Numbered from the stretch's first letter, positions 42,709 to 52,271 are shown. The stretch: DNA of 64,000 nt from Ferrovibrio sp964218355 (GCF_964218355.1 NZ_CAXPMC010000009.1:186001-250000); one strand, 5' to 3'. A program made the numbers and translations. The notes: generated from the sequence alone by a model not told the origin.

Positions 42709-43347
42709 ATGCTGCTTTACGGGTATTTCAGGTCTTCTGCGGCCTATCGGGTCCGGATCGCCCTCAACCTCAAGGGGCTGGATTACGACAACCGCTTCAT
42801 CCATCTGCAGAAGAATGACCAGCTGTCGGCCGACTATGCCGCCATCAACCCGCAGAAACTGGTTCCGGCCCTGGTCGACGGAGGCCATGTGCTGACCCAG
42901 TCCCTGGCCATCCTCGAGTATCTCGACGAGACCCATCCGCAGCCGGCCTTGCTCCCGGCCGATCCGCTGGGGCGCGCGCGGGTGCGGGCGATTGCGCAGG
43001 CGATTGCCTGCGATATCCATCCGATCAACAATCTGCGCATCCTGCGTTATCTGGTGAAGGACCTGGGGGTCAGCGAGGAGAAGAAGGACGCCTGGTACCG
43101 CCACTGGGTCGAGACCGGGCTGCAGGCAGTGGAAAGCCTGCTGACCACCAATCCGGGCACCGGGCGTTTCTGCCACGGTGACGATCCCGGCCTGGCCGAC
43201 ATCTGTCTCGTGCCGCAGATCGCCAATGCCCGGCGGTTCAAATGCGACCTGTCGGCCTGCCCGACGGTCGAACGGATTGGCGCAGAATGCGACAAGGTGC
43301 CGGCTTTCGCCGCCGCCGCCCCGGGCCGCCAGCCCGACGCCGAATAG
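42709..43347 (+). CDS. maiA: Maleylacetoacetate isomerase
   Basis: Zeta-class glutathione transferase that isomerises maleylacetoacetate to fumarylacetoacetate with glutathione as cofactor. The 212 residues carry the zeta signature SSAAYRVRIALNLKG (9-23), NPQKLVPALVDGG and QSLAILEYLDETHPQPALLP, all diagnostic. It is the fourth step of the pathway encoded by hppD, hmgA and the FAH gene, but stands 3 kb away and is transcribed apart, divergent from thiSG. No copy of the MarR palindrome was seen upstream. Confidence 0.95.
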   Translation: MLLYGYFRSSAAYRVRIALNLKGLDYDNRFIHLQKNDQLSADYAAINPQKLVPALVDGGHVLTQSLAILEYLDETHPQPALLPADPLGRARVRAIAQAIACDIHPINNLRILRYLVKDLGVSEEKKDAWYRHWVETGLQAVESLLTTNPGTGRFCHGDDPGLADICLVPQIANARRFKCDLSACPTVERIGAECDKVPAFAAAAPGRQPDAE

Positions 43348-43350
43348 GCT

Positions 43351-44019
43351 TCAGCCGCCCAGTGCCGTCAGTGCCGCCGGCAGGTCGGCGTACCGGTCGA
43401 TCAGCCGGTCGGCGCCCAGTTCGGCCGCCGGAATCTGCGTGTAGCCGAAGCTGACGGCAATACTGGGCAGGCCGGCCGCTTTTGCGGCATTGATGTCGTT
43501 GGATGAATCGCCAACCATCACAGCCCAGGCCGCCGGTTCGCCCAGCCGGTTCAGCGTGCCGTGGATGTGGCCGGGATCCGGCTTGCGTACCGGCAGGCTG
43601 TCGCCACCGACGATGGCGGCGAAGAAGGCGGTCAGTCCGAGCCGGTCGAGCAGTGTCCGGCTGAAACCCTCAGACTTGTTGGTGCAGACGGCCATCACAT
43701 AGCCCTGCTCGGCGAGAGCTGCGAGGCAGGTGGCCACACCGGGAAACGGCCGGCTGGTATCGGCCAGATGCACGGCATAGTAGTCGAAGAAGTCGGCCAT
43801 CGCGGCTTCGAAGGCTTCCGGCGATGGAATCCCGCCGGTGACGGTCAGGCCTTTCTCGACCAGGGCGCGGGCGCCGTCGCCGACAAGCTGGCGGACAGCC
43901 TGCAGGCCGATGGCCGGTCGGCCGGCACGCTGCAGGGCGTAATCCGTGGCGGCGGCAAGGTCTGGTGCGGTATCCACCAGGGTGCCATCGAGATCGAAGA
44001 GAATCGCTTTTTGAATCAT
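43351..44019 (-). CDS. gph: Phosphoglycolate phosphatase (HAD family)
   Basis: Haloacid-dehalogenase fold phosphatase that removes phosphate from 2-phosphoglycolate. The 222 residues open IQKAILFDLDGTLVDTAPDL (nucleophile Asp in DxDGT), then carry motif II CTNKSEGF, motif III lysine in VRKPDPGH and motif IV VGDSSNDINAAKAAG. The cap is the alpha-helical subtype. ATG 44019 gives the standard start. The specific substrate is inferred from the family; other HAD phosphatases look similar. It is convergent with maiA and divergent from glmU. Confidence 0.9.
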   Translation of the reverse strand: MIQKAILFDLDGTLVDTAPDLAAATDYALQRAGRPAIGLQAVRQLVGDGARALVEKGLTVTGGIPSPEAFEAAMADFFDYYAVHLADTSRPFPGVATCLAALAEQGYVMAVCTNKSEGFSRTLLDRLGLTAFFAAIVGGDSLPVRKPDPGHIHGTLNRLGEPAAWAVMVGDSSNDINAAKAAGLPSIAVSFGYTQIPAAELGADRLIDRYADLPAALTALGG

Positions 44020-44062
44020 GGTGTTACAATTCGAAAGACCCTGAAACAGACGGAAAGACCAT

Positions 44063-44092
44063 TTGATTTCCACCGGCGGCGGCGGCTATGAC
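44063..44092 (+). promoter_or_regulatory. Putative promoter of glmU
   Basis: TTGATT (44063-44068), an 18-base spacer and TATGAC (44087-44092) stand 57 bases before the glmU ATG. The spacing is slightly long. Confidence 0.35.
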
Positions 44093-44149
44093 ACAGTCCG
44101 CCGCGCCGGATGCGGCGAATCGTAGCTTTTTTCTACACGGAACATCTGC

Positions 44150-45499
44150 ATGGCGAAACGGGCAGTAGCGGTGGTGGTGCTGGCGGCAGGGCAGGGCACG
44201 CGCATGAAGTCGCGCCTGCCCAAGGTGCTGCACCCGGTTGCCGGCCGGCCGATGCTCAACCATGTGCTGGATGCTGCCGCCGCTCTGAAGCCCGACCGGG
44301 TCGTCGTCGTCACCGGCAAGGGCCAGGAGGCTGTGGCCGCGGCGGCGCAACCTGCGACCATTGTCATCCAGGATCCGCCCAGGGGGACCGGGCATGCCGT
44401 GATGGCGGCGATGCCGGCCCTGAAGGGTTTCAAGGGCGATGTGATCGTGTTGTTCGGGGACTCCCCGCTGTTGCCCCCGGTCCTGATGAAGACCCTGCTG
44501 TCGGCGCGTCGCCACCGGTCTGACCCGGCGGCGGTGATCGTCGGCTTCCGGCCCGCCGATCCGGCCGCCTACGGCCGGCTGATCGTGGACGGAAAAGGCC
44601 GGCTGCAGAAGATCGTCGAATACCGGAACGCCTCCGCGGAGGAACGCGCCGTCACGCTCTGCAATGCCGGGCTCATGGCGCTGGATGGTGCCCGGCTGCC
44701 GGCCTTGCTGAAAAAGCTGAGCGACCGGAATGCCCAGGGCGAATACCTGCTGACGGATGCGGTCGAGCATGCCAATGCGCAGGACTGGACCTGTCGTGTG
44801 GTAGAGGCCGATCCGGTCGATGTGATGGGCATCAACACCCGCGCTGAGCTGAGCATCGCTGAGGCCGCCATGCAGCAGCGTCTGCGGGCCCGCGCCATGG
44901 CCGAGGGTGTGACCATGGTTGCGCCCGAGACGGTTTTCCTGCGTGCCGACACGAGGCTGGGGCGTGATGTGGTGATCGAGCCTTTTGTGGTATTCGGCCC
45001 TGGCGTCACGGTGGCAGACGGTGTCCTGATCCGCAGCCACAGTCATATCGAGGGCGCAAGCATCGCCTCCGGCGCCACCATTGGGCCGTTTGCCCGGCTG
45101 CGCCCCGGAGCCGCGATTGCCGAAGCTGCCCATATCGGCAATTTCGTTGAGATCAAGAATGCGAAGATCGAACGTGGTGCCAAGGTCAACCACCTGACCT
45201 ATATCGGCGATGCCAGGGTTGGCGCTGCTGCGAATATCGGGGCCGGTACCATCACCTGCAATTACGACGGCTTCGGCAAATACCATACCGATATCGGTGC
45301 TGGTGCCTTCGTCGGTTCGAATTCGGCGCTGGTGGCGCCGGTGAAGATCGGCGATGGGGCCATGGTTGCTGCCGGCAGCACCATCACCCGGGATGTGCCC
45401 GGCGATGCACTGGCTGTTGCCCGCGGCCGCCAGGAAGACAGGCCCGGCTTCGCCGCGAAATTCCGCGCGATCCAGTCGGCGCGGAAAGAGAAGAAGTAA
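44150..45499 (+). CDS. glmU: Bifunctional GlcNAc-1-P uridyltransferase / glucosamine-1-P acetyltransferase
   Basis: Makes UDP-GlcNAc for peptidoglycan and lipopolysaccharide: the C-terminal domain acetylates glucosamine-1-phosphate and the N-terminal domain attaches UMP. The 449 residues start AVVVLAAGQGTRMKSRLPKVL, the nucleotidyltransferase loop. The uridyl domain includes VVIQDPPRGTGHAV; a left-handed beta-helix of hexapeptide repeats begins around residue 250 and carries HIGNFVEIKNAKIERGAKVNH. glmS follows after 12 bases, so both hexosamine enzymes are one operon. Confidence 0.98.
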   Translation: MAKRAVAVVVLAAGQGTRMKSRLPKVLHPVAGRPMLNHVLDAAAALKPDRVVVVTGKGQEAVAAAAQPATIVIQDPPRGTGHAVMAAMPALKGFKGDVIVLFGDSPLLPPVLMKTLLSARRHRSDPAAVIVGFRPADPAAYGRLIVDGKGRLQKIVEYRNASAEERAVTLCNAGLMALDGARLPALLKKLSDRNAQGEYLLTDAVEHANAQDWTCRVVEADPVDVMGINTRAELSIAEAAMQQRLRARAMAEGVTMVAPETVFLRADTRLGRDVVIEPFVVFGPGVTVADGVLIRSHSHIEGASIASGATIGPFARLRPGAAIAEAAHIGNFVEIKNAKIERGAKVNHLTYIGDARVGAAANIGAGTITCNYDGFGKYHTDIGAGAFVGSNSALVAPVKIGDGAMVAAGSTITRDVPGDALAVARGRQEDRPGFAAKFRAIQSARKEKK

Positions 45500-45511
45500 G
45501 GAGCGTTCTGG

Positions 45512-47338
45512 ATGTGTGGAATTGTCGGGGTGGTTGGCACCCGGGATGTGGTGCCCCTGCTGGTCGACGGCCTGAAACGGCTGGAATACCGCGGATATGA
45601 TTCTGCCGGCATTGCTACGCTGGTCCCGGGGGGAGATATCGAACGGCGCCGTGCCGAAGGCAAGATTGCCAGGCTGGAGGCGCGCCTGCAGGACAGCCCG
45701 CTCAGCGGCATGATCGGCATCGCCCATACCCGCTGGGCCACCCATGGTGCGCCGAACGAGGAGAATGCGCATCCGCATGCCACCGAGCGGGTTGCGCTGG
45801 TCCACAACGGCATCATCGAGAATTACCGCGAACTGGCGGAAGAACTGATCGCGAAGGGCCAGCATTTCCACAGCCAGACCGATACCGAGGTAGCTCTGCG
45901 TCTGATCGACCAGTATCTGCTGGACGGCAAGAATCCGGAACAGGCCGTATTGGCGGCGCTGGGCCGGCTGCGCGGTGCCTTTGCGCTGGGCATCCTGTTT
46001 CACGGCAAGGACGACCTGCTGATTGGTGCCCGCCGCGGCGCGCCACTGGCGGTCGGATTCGGCAATGGCGAGATGTATCTCGGCTCAGACGCGCTGGCTC
46101 TGGCGCCGCTGACCGACCGCATCGCCTATCTGGAAGAGGGCGATATTGTCATCCTCAGCCGGGCGGGGGCGCGGTTCCTCGATGCCGGCGGCAAACTGGT
46201 CGATCGCGTCGTCCGCCCCACGGCAATCAGCGGTGCCATGATCGGCAAGGGCAACTACCGCCACTATATGCAGAAGGAAATCTACGAGCAGCCGGCGGTG
46301 ATGGGCGACACCATCAATACCGTCGTCGGTCCGAAGGACCGGATGGTGCATCTGCCCGATCTTGGCATCGACCTGGCCGAGATCAGCCGTGTCACCATCG
46401 TGGCCTGCGGCACCTCGTATTATTCAGGCCTGGTGGCGAAATACTGGCTGGAACGCTATGCCCGGATCGGTGTTGAGGTCGATGTCGCCTCGGAATTCCG
46501 CTACCGCGAAGCCCCGGTCGATCCGAAGGGACTGGCGATCTTCATTTCGCAATCGGGCGAAACCGCCGATACCCTGGCGGCCCTGCGCTATGTGAAGGCC
46601 AATGGCGGCCGTACGCTGGTGATCGTGAACGTCCCGGAAAGCAGCATGGCGCGCGAGGCCGACGGCATCCTGCTGACCAAGGCGGGCCCCGAGATCGGCG
46701 TTGCCTCCACCAAGGCCTTCACCTGCCAGCTCGTCACGCTGGCTGCCTTCAGCCTCGCTATGGCACAGGCCCGCGGCGTGATGCCGGCCAGTGAGACCGC
46801 CCGCCTGATGGCAGCGCTGACCGAGGTGCCGGCCCATGCGGCCGAGGTGCTGAATCACGACGATGATCTGCAGCTTCTGGCTGAGAAGATCATGGATGCC
46901 CGCGACGTGCTGTATATCGGCCGCGGCCCCTGTTTCCCGCTGGCGCTGGAAGGCGCGCTGAAGCTGAAGGAAATCTCCTATATCCATGCCGAGGGTTATG
47001 CGGCCGGAGAGCTGAAGCACGGCCCGATCGCCCTGATCGACGAGGGCGTGCCGGTAATCGTGATCGCGCCGAGCGACGGCCTGTTCGAGAAGACCATTTC
47101 CAACATGCAGGAAGTGATGGCCCGCGGCGGCAAGGTGATCTTCATGTCGGACAAGGCCGGCCTGTCTCATGTAGACGAGCGGACCTTTGCCACCGTCGTG
47201 CTGCCGCAGGTCGAGCCGTTCATCGCCCCGATCCTGTATGCCATTCCGGTGCAGCTGCTGGCCTATCACGTTGCGGTGCTCAAGGGCACCGATGTCGACC
47301 AGCCGCGCAACCTGGCCAAGTCCGTCACGGTGGAATGA
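45512..47338 (+). CDS. glmS: Glutamine-fructose-6-phosphate aminotransferase (isomerising)
   Basis: Forms glucosamine-6-phosphate from fructose-6-phosphate and glutamine, the first committed step to amino sugars. The 608 residues begin MCGIVGVVG, where Cys2 becomes the N-terminal nucleophile after Met removal. RWATHGAPNEENAHPH follows in the glutaminase domain. Two SIS domains contain VACGTSYYSGLVAKYWLE and SQSGETADTLAALR, and the chain ends in the conserved DQPRNLAKSVTVE, which encloses the active site. The stop overlaps the ATG of the next gene by four bases. Confidence 0.98.
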   Translation: MCGIVGVVGTRDVVPLLVDGLKRLEYRGYDSAGIATLVPGGDIERRRAEGKIARLEARLQDSPLSGMIGIAHTRWATHGAPNEENAHPHATERVALVHNGIIENYRELAEELIAKGQHFHSQTDTEVALRLIDQYLLDGKNPEQAVLAALGRLRGAFALGILFHGKDDLLIGARRGAPLAVGFGNGEMYLGSDALALAPLTDRIAYLEEGDIVILSRAGARFLDAGGKLVDRVVRPTAISGAMIGKGNYRHYMQKEIYEQPAVMGDTINTVVGPKDRMVHLPDLGIDLAEISRVTIVACGTSYYSGLVAKYWLERYARIGVEVDVASEFRYREAPVDPKGLAIFISQSGETADTLAALRYVKANGGRTLVIVNVPESSMAREADGILLTKAGPEIGVASTKAFTCQLVTLAAFSLAMAQARGVMPASETARLMAALTEVPAHAAEVLNHDDDLQLLAEKIMDARDVLYIGRGPCFPLALEGALKLKEISYIHAEGYAAGELKHGPIALIDEGVPVIVIAPSDGLFEKTISNMQEVMARGGKVIFMSDKAGLSHVDERTFATVVLPQVEPFIAPILYAIPVQLLAYHVAVLKGTDVDQPRNLAKSVTVE

Positions 47339-47943
47339 TGCCGGCACTTGCCCGCGGCCTGCTGCCATTCCGTCTCAGTATCTGCGGCGTGGCGGAGCTG
47401 GAGCAGTTTGCCGGCGATGTCACCCATATCCTCGGCATCCTCGATCCCGGCACGGCCGCGCCGGAGGGTTATGCCCATCATCCGGAAGCCTTGCGCGACG
47501 AGTTCCGGTTCTACGACATCGTCACCGAAGCCCCGGGGCGCACCCTGCCCGGCGAGGCCGATATGGCCGCCATTCTCGCGGTCGGGGACCGGCTGGCACA
47601 GGCCAGGGTGGGCCATCTGCTGGTGCATTGTTTTGCCGGGGTGTCCCGCTCGACGGCCGCCGCGGTCAGCCTGATGGCCCAGCGCAATCCGGGCCGCGAG
47701 GCCGATATTTTCGCCGCCCTGGCCGAAATCCGGCCGCGGGCCTGGCCCAACACGGTGATGATCGGTCACGCCGACCGCCTGCTGGGCTGCGGTGGCGCGC
47801 TTGTCGAAGCGCTGCGTCTGCACCACATTGCGGTGGCCCGCCGGTTTCCGGAGGTCCGGACCCTGATCTCCAGCGTCGGCCGCGGGCATGAACTGCCGGC
47901 CGAGTATGCCGAGGAAGGAACCGACCCCTATGAGCCAGTATGA
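47335..47943 (+). CDS. Dual-specificity/tyrosine phosphatase-like protein
   Basis: Cysteine-based phosphatase of the DSP/PTP superfamily, 202 residues. The P-loop HCFAGVSRSTAAA gives C99 and R105 of the CX5R motif. The upstream RLSICGVAELEQFAGDVTHI is the family's N-terminal strand and loop. The general-acid Asp should lie in the PGEADMAAI region but is not certain. The substrate is unknown, and such enzymes can act on protein, lipid or glycan phosphate. It overlaps glmS by four bases and gor by 14, so all three are coupled in translation. Confidence 0.82.
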   Translation: MMPALARGLLPFRLSICGVAELEQFAGDVTHILGILDPGTAAPEGYAHHPEALRDEFRFYDIVTEAPGRTLPGEADMAAILAVGDRLAQARVGHLLVHCFAGVSRSTAAAVSLMAQRNPGREADIFAALAEIRPRAWPNTVMIGHADRLLGCGGALVEALRLHHIAVARRFPEVRTLISSVGRGHELPAEYAEEGTDPYEPV

Positions 47944-49297
47944 TTTCGACCTTTTTGTGATCGGTGGCGGCTCGGGCGGCGTGCGCGCCGGCCGTATTGC
48001 GGCCGGTCATGGCGCCCGCGTCGCCGTGGCCGAGGAATACCGCTATGGCGGGACCTGCGTGATCCGGGGCTGCGTGCCGAAGAAGCTGCTGGTCTACGGG
48101 TCGGAATTCTCCCATGCTTTCGAAGATGCCGCCGGCTTCGGCTGGACGGTGCCGCCGGCCCGCTTCGACTGGGCGACCATGATCGCCAACAAGGACAAGG
48201 AAATCGGCCGGCTGGAGAAAATCTACCGCGGCCTGTTCGAGAATGCCGGTGCGAAAACCTTCGACGGGCGCGCCGCGCTGAAGGACGCCCACACCGTCGC
48301 CATCGGCGAGACAACCGTCACGGCGGAAACGATCCTGATTGCCACCGGCGGCCGGCCCACCAAGCCGGCCATACCGGGGGCCGAGCTGATGATCAGCTCC
48401 AACGAGGCCTTTCACCTGCCGGCCCTGCCGAAACGGGTGGTGGTGATCGGCGGCGGCTATATCGCCTGCGAGTTCGCCGGCATCTTCAACGGATTTGGAT
48501 CGCAGGTCACCCAGCTTTATCGCGGCGAACAGATTCTGCGCGGCTTCGATGCCGACATCCGCAGCCATCTGGCCGGGGAACTGGTCAAGAGCGGCATCGA
48601 TCTGCGGGTGAAAATCGATGTAACTGCCGTGGAGAAGGTTGCCGGCGGCCTGCTGGTTCATCTGACCGATGGCAGCAGCCTGGAGGCCGATTGTGTGATG
48701 GCGGCCACCGGCCGGCAGCCGAACACCGATGGCCTCGGTCTGGAAGCAGTCGGCGTGAAGACCGATGCGGATGGTGCCGTGGTGGTCGACGAGTATTCGC
48801 GCAGCAGCATCGGGAATATTTATGCCGTGGGTGACGTCACCAACCGCATCAACCTGACACCGGTGGCGATACGCGAAGGGCATGCTTTCGCCGACACCGT
48901 ATTCGGAAAGAAACCACGCAAGGCCGACCACACCGATGTGCCGGCGGCGGTATTCAGCCAGCCGCCGGTCGGCACCGTCGGCCTCAGCGAGGAGGCCGCC
49001 CGCAAGGCTTATGGCGAGGTGGATATCTACCGCACGACTTTCCGGCCGATGCGCGCCACCATCTCGGGCCGCGACGAACGCATCCTGATGAAGCTGGTGG
49101 TGGATGCCCGCAGCGACCGGGTGATCGGCGCCCATATGGTTGGCCCGGAAGCGGGCGAGATCATCCAGGGCCTGGCCATCGCCATCAAGGCGAAGGCGAC
49201 CAAGGCCGATTTTGATGCCACGGTCGGCATCCATCCGACAGCCGCCGAGGAATTTGTCACCCTGCGCGAGAAGGTGCGCGAACCGGTGAAGGCCTGA
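47930..49297 (+). CDS. gor: Glutathione-disulfide reductase
   Basis: FAD- and NADPH-dependent reduction of oxidised glutathione. The 455 residues contain the FAD-binding FVIGGGSGGVRAGRIAA, the redox pair C43 and C48 in GGTCVIRGCVPKK, the NADPH fold VVVIGGGYIACEFAGIFNG, and the dimer-domain HPTAAEEFVTLR with the catalytic His. Alphaproteobacterial Gor has this arrangement. The ATG at 47930 gives MSQYDFDLFVIGGG; an earlier frame start is unlikely. It overlaps the phosphatase by 14 bases and is followed four bases later by cobU. Confidence 0.95.
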   Translation: MSQYDFDLFVIGGGSGGVRAGRIAAGHGARVAVAEEYRYGGTCVIRGCVPKKLLVYGSEFSHAFEDAAGFGWTVPPARFDWATMIANKDKEIGRLEKIYRGLFENAGAKTFDGRAALKDAHTVAIGETTVTAETILIATGGRPTKPAIPGAELMISSNEAFHLPALPKRVVVIGGGYIACEFAGIFNGFGSQVTQLYRGEQILRGFDADIRSHLAGELVKSGIDLRVKIDVTAVEKVAGGLLVHLTDGSSLEADCVMAATGRQPNTDGLGLEAVGVKTDADGAVVVDEYSRSSIGNIYAVGDVTNRINLTPVAIREGHAFADTVFGKKPRKADHTDVPAAVFSQPPVGTVGLSEEAARKAYGEVDIYRTTFRPMRATISGRDERILMKLVVDARSDRVIGAHMVGPEAGEIIQGLAIAIKAKATKADFDATVGIHPTAAEEFVTLREKVREPVKA

Positions 49298-49301
49298 TCT
49301 G

Positions 49302-49841
49302 GTGCCGGCTGCCGCCTTGCCGGTCCGGCCCGACGCCCGGATCACCCTTCTGCTGGGCGGCGCCCGGTCAGGCAAGTCGCGGCTGGCTGAGGAGCTGGCG
49401 GCGCGACGGACCGGCCGGCTGGTTTATATCGCCACCGCCGAGGCCTGGGACGACGAGATGCGCGACCGCATCGCCGAACATCGTGCCCGGCGCGGAGACC
49501 GCTGGCACAGCATCGAGGCGCCGGTGGCGCTGGCCGAGACGCTGAATGCCCTGCCGGCTGGCACGGGCGCAGTTCTGGTCGACTGCCTGACCCTCTGGCT
49601 GTCCAACCTGATGCATGCCGGCCGTGATATCGAGGCCGAGGCTGCCGGTCTGGCGGCTGCGCTGCAGGCGCAGATAGCACCTGTGCTGCTGGTCTCGAAC
49701 GAGGTTGGACTTGGCATTGTGCCCGATAATGCGCTGGGACGTGCCTTCCGCGACCACCAGGGCCGGCTGAACCAGGCGATGGCCGCTGTGGCCGACCACG
49801 TGATTTTCATGGCTGCCGGTCTGCCGCTCGTGATGAAATAG
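49302..49841 (+). CDS. cobU: Bifunctional adenosylcobinamide kinase/guanylyltransferase
   Basis: Phosphorylates adenosylcobinamide and transfers GMP to give adenosylcobinamide-GDP, an early step of the lower-ligand stage of B12 assembly (also called cobP). The 179 residues have the P-loop LLGGARSGKSRLAEELA (19-26) and VLVDCLTLWLSNLM, with VLLVSNEVGLGIVPDN. The start is a GTG five bases after gor. cobQ follows five bases downstream, so both are in the same operon. Confidence 0.93.
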   Translation: MPAAALPVRPDARITLLLGGARSGKSRLAEELAARRTGRLVYIATAEAWDDEMRDRIAEHRARRGDRWHSIEAPVALAETLNALPAGTGAVLVDCLTLWLSNLMHAGRDIEAEAAGLAAALQAQIAPVLLVSNEVGLGIVPDNALGRAFRDHQGRLNQAMAAVADHVIFMAAGLPLVMK

Positions 49842-49846
49842 CTGAC

Positions 49847-51307
49847 ATGACCCGCGCGCGCTGCCTGATGTTCCAGGGGACCGGATCCGATGTCGGCAAA
49901 TCGGTGCTGTGTGCCGGCGTGATCCGTGCCTTGGTGCGGCGCGGCCACAGCGTGCAGCCCTTCAAGCCGCAGAACATGTCGAACAATGCTGCCGTAACCG
50001 CCGAAGGCGGCGAGATCGGCCGGGCCCAGGCTCTGCAGGCCCGCGCTGCCGGCGTCGCACCTCATGTGGATATGAACCCGGTGCTGCTGAAGCCGCAGGG
50101 CGACCGCACCTCGCAGATCATTGTGCAGGGCCGCATGCATGGTTCGACCGATGCCCGCGGCTATCAGCAACGGAAGGCCGAGTTGTGGCCATTCGTGGCC
50201 GAGAGCTTCGGCCGGCTGCGCGACGCGGCGGATTTCGTGATCGTCGAAGGGGCGGGCTCGCCCGCGGAGGTGAATCTGCGCGCCAACGACATCGCCAATA
50301 TGGGTTTTGCGCAGCGTGCCGGAGTGCCGGTGGTATTGGTCGGTGATATCGATCGCGGCGGCGTGATTGCCAGTCTGGTCGGCACCGATCTCCTGCTTGA
50401 GCCAGAAGAGCGGAAGCTGGTGGCCGGTTATGTGATCAACAAGTTCCGCGGTGACCCGAGCCTGTTCGATGAAGGTCTGGCGATCATCACCCGGCGCACC
50501 GGCTGGCGCAGCTTCGGCGTACTGCCGCATCTGCCCGAGGTCGGTCGACTGCCGGCCGAGGATGCCGTGGCGCTGGACCATATCCGGGCCTCTGCCGGGG
50601 ATGTGGTGATCGCCGTGCCGCGCCTGAAGCATATAGCCAATTTCGACGATTTCGATCCGTTGCGGCAGGAGGCGGGCGTGCGTCTGGAATTCGTCCAGCC
50701 GGGACGTCCGCTGCCGGGCGATGCCGCGCTGGTGATCCTGCCGGGCTCGAAGTCAACCATTGCCGACCTGAAATTCCTGCGCGATCAGGGCTGGGATTCC
50801 GATCTGACCGGTCATCTCCGGCGTGGCGGCCGTGTGCTCGGGATCTGCGGGGGCTACCAGATGCTGGGCCGCAGCATTGCCGATCCGCATGGCATCGAGG
50901 GACCGCCGGAGGCCGTCGAGGGCCTTGGCCTGTTGCAGGTCGAAACGGTGCTGGGTGGCGACAAGACGCTGGTGGAGAGGCGGGGGTTCGAGCGGTTCAC
51001 CGGCGAGGCGATCCACGGCTACGAGATGCATGTCGGCACCACGCTGGGGGCAGATGCCACCCGTCCGCTGCTGCGGCTGGGCGCGCGTCATGATGGTGCC
51101 GTTTCGGCCGATGGCCGGGTTGCCGGCTGCTACCTCCATGGCCTGTTTGCCGGCGACGCCTTCCGCCGTGCCTATCTGTCGGCGTTGTCCGACCGAGAAT
51201 TTGCCACGGGTGATTACGAAGGCGGTGTCGAGCACGCACTGGACGCGCTGGCCGCGGCCATCGAGCAGCATCTGGATGTCGATGCCCTCATAGCGACAGC
51301 ACGTTAG
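49847..51307 (+). CDS. cobQ: Cobyric acid synthase (glutamine-hydrolysing)
   Basis: Amidates four side-chain carboxyls of adenosylcobyrinic acid diamide with glutamine. The 486 residues have the P-loop region MFQGTGSDVGKSVLCAGV at the start, the core GDRTSQIIVQGRM, and a C-terminal amidotransferase with VLGICGGYQMLGR carrying the nucleophile Cys, and the His/Glu pair near GCYLHGLFAGD. It follows cobU in the same operon and overlaps the tail of the convergent cbiB by 20 bases. Confidence 0.97.
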   Translation: MTRARCLMFQGTGSDVGKSVLCAGVIRALVRRGHSVQPFKPQNMSNNAAVTAEGGEIGRAQALQARAAGVAPHVDMNPVLLKPQGDRTSQIIVQGRMHGSTDARGYQQRKAELWPFVAESFGRLRDAADFVIVEGAGSPAEVNLRANDIANMGFAQRAGVPVVLVGDIDRGGVIASLVGTDLLLEPEERKLVAGYVINKFRGDPSLFDEGLAIITRRTGWRSFGVLPHLPEVGRLPAEDAVALDHIRASAGDVVIAVPRLKHIANFDDFDPLRQEAGVRLEFVQPGRPLPGDAALVILPGSKSTIADLKFLRDQGWDSDLTGHLRRGGRVLGICGGYQMLGRSIADPHGIEGPPEAVEGLGLLQVETVLGGDKTLVERRGFERFTGEAIHGYEMHVGTTLGADATRPLLRLGARHDGAVSADGRVAGCYLHGLFAGDAFRRAYLSALSDREFATGDYEGGVEHALDALAAAIEQHLDVDALIATAR

Positions 51308-52271
51308 CCCCCAGCAATACCAGACCGGCCAGCAGCAGGCAGGCCAGCCGGAACAGCCGCAGGGCATGGCGGATGTCCGGGGCGCCGGCTTCGGCCCGGC
51401 CATCCTCGCCACCCATCCAGTGATCTTCGACCCATCTGTCGCCATAGCGCCGCGGCCCGGCCAGCTTCAGGCCGAGTGCGCCGGCCATGGCGGCTTCGGG
51501 CCAGCCGGCATTGGGTGAGCGGTGCCGGCCCGCATCGCGCTCGACGGCGGCAAAGGCCGCCCGTGCCGAAGCGCCGGGCAGCAGCCGTGCGCTCAGCACC
51601 AGCAGCAGGGCCGACAGTCGCGAGGCCGGCAGGTTGACCAGGTCATCCAGCCGCGCTGCCGCCCAGCCGAAGGCGCGGTAGCGGTCGTTACGGTGGCCGA
51701 TCATGCTGTCGGCGGTGTTGATCGCCTTGTAGAGCAGGATGCCCGGGAGGCCGAGTAGGGCACACCAGAATACCGGTGCCACCACGCCATCGGAAAAATT
51801 CTCGGCCAGGCTTTCGATGGCGGCACGGCTGACGCCGGCCTCGTCAAGGCTGTCCGGATCGCGGCCGACGATCATCGCCACCGCGCGCCGGCCACCGGCA
51901 AGGCCATCCTGCTCGATGCCGGCCGCCACGGCGGCGACATGGTCATGCAGGCTGCGCTGGGCAATCAGACTGGCCATCAGTACCGCTTCGGCGATCCAGC
52001 CGAAGGGCAGGTCATGCAGCAGTCCGCTCAGCAGCAGGCCGGCACCGCCACAGACGATCAGCAGCAGGATCAGGGTCAGCAGGCCGGCGGCGCGCCGCAG
52101 GCCGCCCTGCCAGTCCGGCCGGTTCAGCCGGGCCTCCAGCCCACCGAGCAGGGCGCCGATCCACACCACCGGATGCCGGATTCGCCGGTAGACAATATCC
52201 GGCCAGCCCAGCGTGGCATCGATGGCCAGCGCCAGCAGGAGAAGCCAGAGGTTGATCGCCGCAGCCGTCAC
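51288..52271 (-). CDS. cbiB: Cobalamin biosynthesis protein CbiB/CobD (cobinamide-phosphate synthase)
   Basis: Membrane enzyme that joins cobyric acid to aminopropanol or its phosphate to form adenosylcobinamide (phosphate). The 327 residues start LLLLALAIDATLGWPDIVYRRI with P-x-x-(x)-Y; ESLAENFSDGVVAPVFWCAL is the family core, followed by GLPGILLYKAINTADSMIGHR. About four spans are predicted. I chose the GTG at 52271, as longer frames run into the divergent cobD gene. Only 15 bases separate the two starts. The 3' end overlaps cobQ. Confidence 0.92.
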   Translation of the reverse strand: MTAAAINLWLLLLALAIDATLGWPDIVYRRIRHPVVWIGALLGGLEARLNRPDWQGGLRRAAGLLTLILLLIVCGGAGLLLSGLLHDLPFGWIAEAVLMASLIAQRSLHDHVAAVAAGIEQDGLAGGRRAVAMIVGRDPDSLDEAGVSRAAIESLAENFSDGVVAPVFWCALLGLPGILLYKAINTADSMIGHRNDRYRAFGWAAARLDDLVNLPASRLSALLLVLSARLLPGASARAAFAAVERDAGRHRSPNAGWPEAAMAGALGLKLAGPRRYGDRWVEDHWMGGEDGRAEAGAPDIRHALRLFRLACLLLAGLVLLGANVLSL

